From NCBI GenBank assembly GCA_036505485.1, contig DASXTK010000109.1, positions 1 to 11,420 on the forward strand: a stretch of DNA of 11,420 nucleotides. The letters are read 5' to 3'. The translations under genes and the position numbers were made by a program. The first letter of the stretch is position 1; each line of letters begins with the position of its first letter. Positions 5,857-11,420 of the stretch are shown here, piece after piece. The notes below the pieces were generated by a model. It saw only the letters and a program-made list of their open reading frames with translations. It was not told where the DNA came from and made no database searches. Origin of the DNA: DASXTK01 sp036505485 (GTDB taxonomy: Bacteria > Actinomycetota > Acidimicrobiia > Acidimicrobiales > VFJN01).

Positions 5857-8486
5857 CACGGACGCTCCACCCGGACATCGGTGACCACGCCGTTGATGTC
5901 GACCAAAGCGTTGGCTCGGCCGCCGCTCTGGTTGAAGTGCAGTAGGGCCACCCCCCGGGGCACGCCGTCCGACGGTCGGACCGGCACCAGGACCTGACCC
6001 CGGGCCGAGGTCAAGCGGGCCTCGTCGCCCGGCTTGAGCCCCAGCTTCTCGAAGTCGTAGGTGTTGAGGCGGACCACCGCGCCCTCCGACAGTCCCACCA
6101 GCGACGAGCTGTGGCGGACCAAAGTGCCCTGGTCGTAGAGCTTGCGGTTGGCCACCAGCCGGAAGCTGTAGGCATCGGCCTGATGCGGCTCGACGATCGT
6201 CCACACCGGCAGCTGGACCGCGGCCTGGGCCGGCGGAACGGTGGCACCGACTACCGAGGCGTCGGAGTCGTCCTGGTGCGCAGCGGCGTCCGTCGGCGGC
6301 GCGGCCGCTTCGGTGAGGCCGGAGATCTTGACCAGTACACCGTCGTCGCCGGCGGTGTTGGCGATGAGGTCGACGCCGATCTGGCCGAAGGCAGGCACCA
6401 CCTCGGCCAGCTCCTGCCAGGCCTGGCGAGGCGATTCCAGCCCCAGGTCGTAACCCATGCGCCGGGCCAGTTCGGCGGCGATCACCCAGTCGGACTGGGC
6501 TGTCCCCGGTGGGGTCACCGCCTGGGCCACGGTGGTGACCCGGCCCTCGAGGTTGGTGGTCGTCCCCGCGACCTCGGCGTAGCCCGCAGCCGGCAGCACC
6601 ACATCGGCCTGCCGCGCCGACTCGGTGAGGAACAGATCGGTGGCGATCACCGTCCGGGCCCCGGCCAGCGCCCGCTCGGCCAGCTCCCGGTCGGGGAAGT
6701 CGTTGAGGGGATCGGCGCCGAGGAGGAACAACGTTTCGATGCGACCATCGGCGGCGGCCTGGAGGATGCCGGTGGCGTCGAGCCCGACCCCGTCGGGAAC
6801 CCGGGGCCACTTCACCGAGTAGTCGCCGCGGGCGGCGCCGAGTCCCACCCGGCCGGGCAGGAGCCCGGGGGCCATGCCCATGTCCAGCGCGCCGTGGACG
6901 TTGGCCCGGCGCAATGCCGAGAGGAACTTCACCTCGGGCCGGGCCTGGTGGATCAGCTTGGCCGCGGCGGCGGTGGGGATGGCGGTCTCGGCCAGGTTGG
7001 CCCGACCCAGGATCACGGTCAGCGGCCGTTCGGTGAGGAGCCGGGCCACATCCTCGATCTGGTCGGCCCGTACGCCCGCCACTTCAGTGGGCGCCTCCCC
7101 GCTGATCAACGCCTCCACCAGGGCGAAGACCTCACCCGTGCGGTGCCGCAGCGAATGGGTGGCCAGGTGGGTGGTGGCGGTCTCGGTGGGCGCCAGCTCG
7201 ACCAGGGCGACGTCGTCGTTGAGGACCGCGTGCCGCAGCCGCAGGTAGAGGACCGGCAGCTCTTCCTTGGGATCCGGCCCGACGAGCAGCACCACCCCGC
7301 CGGGCTGGCAGGCCTCGTTGATGGTGGCCCGGGGCAGGCCCAGCACCGCCTCGGCCGGGAGACCGTCGCCCAGCTGGCAGTCGACGTTGTCGGTGCCGAT
7401 GATGCCCTTGGCCAGCTTGGTCCAGGCGTACGCGTCCTCGTTGGTGAGCCGGGACCCGCCCAACACGGCCACGCCCTCGGCGCCACCGCGGTCGATTCCG
7501 AGCCGCAGCGCGCTGGTGGCCTTGGCCAGCGCGGCCGACCAGGTGGCCGGTTCCAGCAGCAGACCCTCGTCCCGCAGCAGCGGGCTGGCCAGCCGTTCCT
7601 CGCTGTTCACCGCCTCGAAGTCGAAGCGCCCCTTGTCGCACAGCCAACCCCAGTTGACCGGGTCCAGATCGACGCCCTGATAGCGCAGCAGGCGGTTGCG
7701 GCTGGTCTGCACCACCACCCGGCACCCCACCGAGCACGAGGTGCAGGTGGACTCCACCTCCTCCAGGTCCCAGGGGCGGGCCTTGAAGCGGTAGGGGGTG
7801 GCGGTCAGCGCTCCCACCGGGCAGATCTGCACGGTGTTGCCGCTGAAGTAGCTGGCGAAGGGATGCCCGGGGAAGGTGTTGACCTGGGTCTCGTTGCCGC
7901 GATCGATGAAGTGGATCAGCGGGTCGCCGGCCACCTCCTTGGCGAACCGGGTGCAGCGGTCGCACAGGATGCACCGCTCCCGGTCCAGCAGGACCACATC
8001 GCTGACCGGGATCGGCTTCTCGAAGTGCCGCTTCTCCTCGACGAAGCGGCTCTCGCCCGGACCGTAAGCCATGGTCTGGTCCTGCAGGGGACACTCGCCG
8101 CCCTTGTCGCAGACCGGACAATCCAGCGGATGGTTGACCAAGAGGAACTCGAGCACGCCCTCCTGGGCCTTCTGGGTCGTGGCCGACTCGGTATCGACCT
8201 TCATGCCCTCGGTGCACTCGATCATGCAGGAGGGCTGGAGAGCGGGACCACGCCCGGTGTCGATGTCCACGATGCACATGCGGCACATGCCCACCGAGTT
8301 CATCCGCGAGTGGTAACAGAACCGCGGGATGTAGACCCCGTTCCGCTCGGCTGCCGCGATCACCAGTTCACCTGGGTTGGCTCGGATCTCGCGTCCGTTC
8401 AGTGTGATCGCGACGCCCGGCGGCTCCTCGGGGGCGATCTCCTCGACCTCCATGCCGGCATCGTCCGCGGCCTTGGTGTCCGTCAC
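5856..8486 (-). CDS. nuoG: NADH-quinone oxidoreductase subunit G (iron-sulfur, molybdopterin-oxidoreductase-like)
   Basis: NuoG carries electrons from NuoF towards the quinone module and is the largest subunit (876 residues). An acidic leader of about 24 residues precedes a ferredoxin-like domain (about 25-105) with 2Fe-2S ligands C57, C68, C71 and C87. Next come the His-ligated cluster N5 (H119, C123, C126, C132, in HPLDCPVCDKGGEC), cluster N4 (C172, C175, C178, C222), and the off-path cluster N7 (C248, C251, C255, C283). From about residue 290 a molybdopterin-oxidoreductase-like domain follows, with LLGADPLNDFPDREL. An Ala/Pro/Asp-rich linker (about 725-755) leads to a C-terminal molybdopterin-dinucleotide-binding-like domain. 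No cofactor is expected there, by family knowledge. The GTG start at 8486 gives the same GTGA junction as its neighbours. An internal ATG at 8453 is possible but has no Shine-Dalgarno sequence. The stop overlaps the nuoH start. Confidence 0.97.
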   Translation of the reverse strand: MTDTKAADDAGMEVEEIAPEEPPGVAITLNGREIRANPGELVIAAAERNGVYIPRFCYHSRMNSVGMCRMCIVDIDTGRGPALQPSCMIECTEGMKVDTESATTQKAQEGVLEFLLVNHPLDCPVCDKGGECPLQDQTMAYGPGESRFVEEKRHFEKPIPVSDVVLLDRERCILCDRCTRFAKEVAGDPLIHFIDRGNETQVNTFPGHPFASYFSGNTVQICPVGALTATPYRFKARPWDLEEVESTCTSCSVGCRVVVQTSRNRLLRYQGVDLDPVNWGWLCDKGRFDFEAVNSEERLASPLLRDEGLLLEPATWSAALAKATSALRLGIDRGGAEGVAVLGGSRLTNEDAYAWTKLAKGIIGTDNVDCQLGDGLPAEAVLGLPRATINEACQPGGVVLLVGPDPKEELPVLYLRLRHAVLNDDVALVELAPTETATTHLATHSLRHRTGEVFALVEALISGEAPTEVAGVRADQIEDVARLLTERPLTVILGRANLAETAIPTAAAAKLIHQARPEVKFLSALRRANVHGALDMGMAPGLLPGRVGLGAARGDYSVKWPRVPDGVGLDATGILQAAADGRIETLFLLGADPLNDFPDRELAERALAGARTVIATDLFLTESARQADVVLPAAGYAEVAGTTTNLEGRVTTVAQAVTPPGTAQSDWVIAAELARRMGYDLGLESPRQAWQELAEVVPAFGQIGVDLIANTAGDDGVLVKISGLTEAAAPPTDAAAHQDDSDASVVGATVPPAQAAVQLPVWTIVEPHQADAYSFRLVANRKLYDQGTLVRHSSSLVGLSEGAVVRLNTYDFEKLGLKPGDEARLTSARGQVLVPVRPSDGVPRGVALLHFNQSGGRANALVDINGVVTDVRVERP
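5865..5871 (-). promoter_or_regulatory. Ribosome binding site of nuoH
   Basis: A GGTGGAG motif on the minus strand lies inside the end of nuoG. It is eight bases from the ATG at 5856 and five from the adjacent GTG at 5859, so spacing favours the ATG. Confidence 0.6.
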
Positions 8487-9847
8487 GACGCCCCCACAGC
8501 CTCGGGTTCCGGCTGCGACAGATACGCCTTGCCCTTCACGGCCACAGTGACCTCGCCGCCACCGCAAAGGGTGACGAACTCGTCCTTGAACCGCAAGACA
8601 GCCGAGGCGATCGGCGACACCGCGGACGGACCGAGTGGGCAGATCGTGGTCTGCTTGGGCGGCCAGTTGATCTCGGGACTGATGTTGTCGCAGATGTCCA
8701 TCAGCTTGTCGATGTCGGCCGGACGCCCCCGTCCGTCGAGCATCCGCAACAGGATCTTCTCCAGCCACGAGATGCCCTCACGGCACGGGGTGCACTTGCC
8801 GCAGGACTCCCGGGCGAAGAACCGCACCACCCGCCAGCACGCTTTGACCGCGTCGGTGGTCTCGTCCATCACCACCATGGCGCCCGAGCCCAGCATGGAA
8901 CCGGCCGCGCCCACCGCTCCGGCCTCCAAGGGCAGGTCGAGGTGTTCCTCGTAGAACCAGGGCGCCGAGGCTCCACCGGGGATGAAGGCCTTGAGGGCGT
9001 TGCCGTGGCGAATGCCCCCGCCGTACTCCTTGCCGTAGAGCAGGTCCCGGAAGGTGGTGACCCCGAACTCGACCTCGAACACCCCGGGGTTCTCGACGTG
9101 GCCGGACACCGCGAACAACCGGGTGCCGGTGCTCTTCTCGGCGCCCAGCGCCGCGAATGCTCCTCCGCCGTTGGACACGATCCACGGCAGGTTGGCCAGC
9201 GTCTCGACGTTGTTGACAACGGTCGGCTGGAGGTAGAGCCCCTTGGCCGCGGGGAAGAAGGGCGGCTTGAGCCGGGGCATGCCCCGGTTGCCTTCCAGCG
9301 ATTCGATCAGGGCGGTCTCCTCGCCCACGATGTACGCGCCGGCTCCCCAGTGCAGCACGATGTCCAGCGAGAACTCGCTGCCCAGGATGTTCCGACCCAC
9401 ATAGCCCTTGGCGTAGGCATCGTTGAGGGCGCTGGCCAGCCGTTCCTGGGCCAGGGCCATCTCGCCCCGCACGTAGAGGAAAGCCTGGCTGCAGCCGATG
9501 GCGTAGCACGCCAGCAGCACCCCCTCGATCAGCTGATGGGGGTCGCGCTCCATCAACAGCCGATCCTTGTAGGTGCCGGGCTCGGACTCGTCGCCGTTGA
9601 CCACCAGGTACCGGGGATAGACCCCGGGCGGGCAGAAGCCCCACTTGATCCCGGCGGGGAAGCCGGCGCCACCCCGTCCCAGCAGGCTGGCCGCCTTCAC
9701 CTCCTCGTGGACCTGGCCCGGCGTCATGTCCTCGATGGCCTTGCGCAGCGCCGCGTAGCCGCCGGTCGACTCGTAGCGCTCGAGGGTGAAGCCGTCCTCG
9801 ACGTCCCAGCGCGAGCTGACGATCTTGGGGATCTCCCGATCGCTCAC
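8483..9847 (-). CDS. nuoF: NADH-quinone oxidoreductase subunit F (NADH- and FMN-binding)
   Basis: NuoF oxidises NADH: it binds NADH and FMN and passes electrons to cluster N3. The 454-residue product has the usual family length. The start is the GTG at 9847 in a GTGA overlap with nuoE. The frame stays open further upstream, but that part lies inside nuoE and has no family similarity. Visible motifs are the glycine-rich nucleotide-binding segment LLGRGGAGFPAGIKWG (residues 55-70), NGDESEPGTYKDR (84-96), the segment EETALIESLEGNRGMPR (176-192), and the C-terminal 4Fe-4S site with C349, C352 and C355 (ESCGKCTPCREG) plus C403 (TTICPLG). All four N3 ligands are present. No good Shine-Dalgarno sequence is visible before the start, which suggests translation coupled to nuoE. 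The stop overlaps the GTG of nuoG by four bases. I see no frameshift or missing key residue. Confidence 0.98.
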   Translation of the reverse strand: MSDREIPKIVSSRWDVEDGFTLERYESTGGYAALRKAIEDMTPGQVHEEVKAASLLGRGGAGFPAGIKWGFCPPGVYPRYLVVNGDESEPGTYKDRLLMERDPHQLIEGVLLACYAIGCSQAFLYVRGEMALAQERLASALNDAYAKGYVGRNILGSEFSLDIVLHWGAGAYIVGEETALIESLEGNRGMPRLKPPFFPAAKGLYLQPTVVNNVETLANLPWIVSNGGGAFAALGAEKSTGTRLFAVSGHVENPGVFEVEFGVTTFRDLLYGKEYGGGIRHGNALKAFIPGGASAPWFYEEHLDLPLEAGAVGAAGSMLGSGAMVVMDETTDAVKACWRVVRFFARESCGKCTPCREGISWLEKILLRMLDGRGRPADIDKLMDICDNISPEINWPPKQTTICPLGPSAVSPIASAVLRFKDEFVTLCGGGEVTVAVKGKAYLSQPEPEAVGAS

Positions 9848-10467
9848 GAGGACCGTTCCGCCCGCTCGTTCCGGGCCAGCCACACCGGCTCGATGTTCTG
9901 GTCGGGATGGGCCACCCGGGCCCGACGGTCGGCGGCCACCTGCTGGCGGACTCGGGCCAGGGTGCCGTGCTTGGGCACCTCGTGGGCCAGGCGCCCGGCC
10001 TCCAGATCCGTCACCAGCCGATCGACCTGGTCGTTGGTGATCTTGTGGAAGTAGCGGTAGTTGACCTGCAGGCACGGGGCCTCGGTGCAGGCGGCGATGC
10101 ACTCCACGTCCTCGAGGGTGAACTTGCCGTCGGCCGTGGTGCTGCCGGCCTTGATCCCCAGCCGCTCCTCCAGGTGCTCGAGCAGCTCCTCGCCCCCGCA
10201 GAGCAGGCAGGAGATGTTGGTGCAGACGTTGATGAGGTACTCACCGACGGGCTCGCGCTTGAACATCTCGTAGAACGAGCACGTGCCGAGGACCTCGGCC
10301 GGGGTGATGTCGAGCAGCTCGGCGATGTGGGTCATGGCGTCGTCGCTGACATAGCCGTCCTGCTCCTGGGCCAGGTGGAGCAGCGGGATCAGCGCGGAGC
10401 GCGGCACCGGGTAGCGATCGATGATCTCTCGGGCCAGGTTGGCGTTCTCAGTCGTGAGCCGACTCAC
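9844..10467 (-). CDS. nuoE: NADH-quinone oxidoreductase subunit E (24 kDa, 2Fe-2S)
   Basis: NuoE is the thioredoxin-like 2Fe-2S subunit of the NADH-oxidising module. It binds cluster N1a beside the FMN of NuoF on the cytoplasmic arm. The 207-residue product starts at a GTG that overlaps the nuoD stop; a GGGGGAA Shine-Dalgarno stretch eight bases upstream supports this start. The N-terminal helical part (about 1-70) contains HLAQEQDGYVSDDAM and GTCSFYEMF, both typical of the family. The cluster ligands are visible as Cx4C (C82, C87, in NVCTNISC) and Cx3C (C123, C127, in ECIAAC). After about residue 155 there is a charged, Arg-rich tail of roughly 50 residues without recognisable motifs, so the protein is somewhat longer than the E. 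coli protein (166). Its stop overlaps nuoF by four bases, and the two products form a tight pair in the enzyme. Confidence 0.97.
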   Translation of the reverse strand: MSRLTTENANLAREIIDRYPVPRSALIPLLHLAQEQDGYVSDDAMTHIAELLDITPAEVLGTCSFYEMFKREPVGEYLINVCTNISCLLCGGEELLEHLEERLGIKAGSTTADGKFTLEDVECIAACTEAPCLQVNYRYFHKITNDQVDRLVTDLEAGRLAHEVPKHGTLARVRQQVAADRRARVAHPDQNIEPVWLARNERAERSS

Positions 10468-11420
10468 CTGTCGACTTCCCCCATGATCGGATCGGCGGAG
10501 GATATGACCGCGACACCGTCAGCGATCAAACCGCCGCGCAGCATGTGAGGCAGAGTCTGCAGGTTCACGAAGGATGGGCCGCGGATGTGCATCCGGTACG
10601 GGTGGGCTCCGCCATCGCTGACCATGTAGCAGCCCAGCTCGCCGCGGGGGCTCTCGATCGCCCGGTAGACCTCGCCGGACGGCACCTTGAACCCCTCGGT
10701 GAAGATCTTGAAGTGGTGGATGAGGGCCTCCATCGACTCGTCGATGCGGGCCCGGGGCGGCGGGGTGACCTTGCGATCCTGGATGCGGTAGTCGCCCGGC
10801 GGCATGCGATCGAGGATCTGGTGGACCAGCCCGATGGACTCCCGGACCTCGGCGAGGCGGATGGCGTAACGGTCGAAGCAGTCGCCGTAGCTGCCCACGA
10901 CCACGTCGAAGTCGAGCTGGTCGTAGTACAGGTACGGGATGTCGCGGCGCAGGTCCCACTCGACGCCGGTCGAGCGCAGGATCGGCCCGGTCGTCCCCAG
11001 CGCGATCGCTTCCTCCGGGGTCAGCACACCCACGCCCTGCAGCCGCTCCCGCCAGATGGGCTGGCCGGTCATGAGGATGTCGTACTCCTCCAACCGGGGC
11101 GGGATGAGGTCCATGACCCGCAGCACCGCATCGCGCCAGCCGTCGGGGAGGTCGGCGGCCACACCACCAGGGCGGATGTAGTTGTGGTTCATCCGCAGGC
11201 CGGTGATCATCTCCAGCAGCCGGAGGGTCTCCTCCCGCTCCCGCCAACCGAAGATCATCATCGACACCGCACCGATGTCCATGCCGTTGGTGGCCAGGAA
11301 CAGCAGGTGCGAGGAGATGCGGTTGAGCTCGGTCAGCAGTATCCGGATCCACTGGCCCCGGGGCGGGATGTCCTCTTCGATGCCGAGCAGGCTCTCGGTA
11401 GCCAGGGAGAAGACCAGCTC
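10464..11420 (-). CDS. nuoD: NADH-quinone oxidoreductase subunit D, partial (C-terminal 318 residues)
   Basis: This is the 49-kDa-type subunit of complex I. It sits in the cytoplasmic quinone-reducing module and forms most of the quinone pocket with NuoB and NuoH; it is related to the large subunit of NiFe hydrogenases but binds no metal. The frame is open to the right edge, so the start and roughly the first quarter are missing (family members are usually about 400-440 residues). Visible family motifs are ELNRISSHLL, the segment MNHNYIRPGGVA, ESPRGELGCYMVSDGG and the closing DPIMGEVDR, which is the typical C-terminus. The quinone-ligand His and Tyr known from the N-terminal part lie outside the window and cannot be checked. 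It is a free NuoD, since the protein ends in the standard way and the next gene is nuoE. Its TGA overlaps the GTG of nuoE by four bases (GTGA). Identification is secure. Confidence 0.97.
   Translation of the reverse strand, partial: ELVFSLATESLLGIEEDIPPRGQWIRILLTELNRISSHLLFLATNGMDIGAVSMMIFGWREREETLRLLEMITGLRMNHNYIRPGGVAADLPDGWRDAVLRVMDLIPPRLEEYDILMTGQPIWRERLQGVGVLTPEEAIALGTTGPILRSTGVEWDLRRDIPYLYYDQLDFDVVVGSYGDCFDRYAIRLAEVRESIGLVHQILDRMPPGDYRIQDRKVTPPPRARIDESMEALIHHFKIFTEGFKVPSGEVYRAIESPRGELGCYMVSDGGAHPYRMHIRGPSFVNLQTLPHMLRGGLIADGVAVISSADPIMGEVDR
10476..10482 (-). promoter_or_regulatory. Ribosome binding site of nuoE
   Basis: A GGGGGAA stretch on the minus strand lies eight bases before the nuoE GTG, inside the end of nuoD. 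It supports the GTG start in the four-base overlap. Confidence 0.6.

Noticed and set aside
5859..6810. Upstream extension of the nuoH frame giving a 733-residue product.
   Set aside because: The extra 318 residues lie inside nuoG in another frame and are Arg/Gly/Pro-rich with no similarity to NuoH; the family start is at the ATG at 5856.
6111..8954. A 947-codon open frame on the plus strand, opposite nuoG and the end of nuoF.
   Set aside because: It lies entirely antisense to a gene with clear domain motifs. Its product is Gly/His/Gln/Arg-rich without recognisable motifs, and long antisense frames are common in very GC-rich genes with G/C third positions.

Overview
The window is one uninterrupted stretch of the operon for respiratory complex I (proton-pumping NADH:quinone oxidoreductase, NDH-1). 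All genes lie on the minus strand, so transcription runs from position 11420 towards 1. In that direction the order is nuoD (its start is outside the window), nuoE, nuoF, nuoG, nuoH, nuoI, nuoJ, nuoK, nuoL and nuoM (its end is outside the window). This is the canonical bacterial order. By inference nuoA, nuoB and nuoC lie beyond the right edge and nuoN beyond the left edge. No stretch over 16 bases is non-coding, and I see no promoter, terminator, RNA gene, mobile element or CRISPR array.

The DNA is very GC-rich, with strong G/C preference at third codon positions. Five of the eight or nine visible starts are GTG. NuoH is long with an extra C-terminal membrane helix, NuoI and NuoJ carry hydrophilic C-terminal tails, and nuoE and nuoF are separate genes. 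Together these fit an actinobacterium (Actinomycetota), possibly a deep or uncultured lineage such as Acidimicrobiia. The lineage is an inference, not something read directly.

The genes cover three functional modules. The NADH-oxidising module is nuoE, nuoF and nuoG: NADH passes electrons to FMN in NuoF, then along the iron-sulfur clusters of NuoE, NuoF and NuoG. The quinone-reducing module is represented by nuoD and nuoI, which take electrons to the quinone site shared with NuoH. The membrane proton-pumping module is nuoH, nuoJ, nuoK, nuoL and nuoM. The cluster ligands and the main charged pump residues I looked for are present in every complete subunit, so the enzyme should be functional.

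Adjacent genes overlap by 1 or 4 bases (GTGA, ATGA or TGATG junctions) at every junction except nuoK-nuoL. There, 16 bases separate the genes and nuoL has its own Shine-Dalgarno sequence.

I found no undescribed system here. The most distinctive feature is a hydrophilic insertion of about 64 residues in NuoM, between the membrane helices carrying the conserved Glu and Lys, with coiled-coil-like composition. The subunit tails, the extra NuoH helix and the start-codon pattern are lesser observations.
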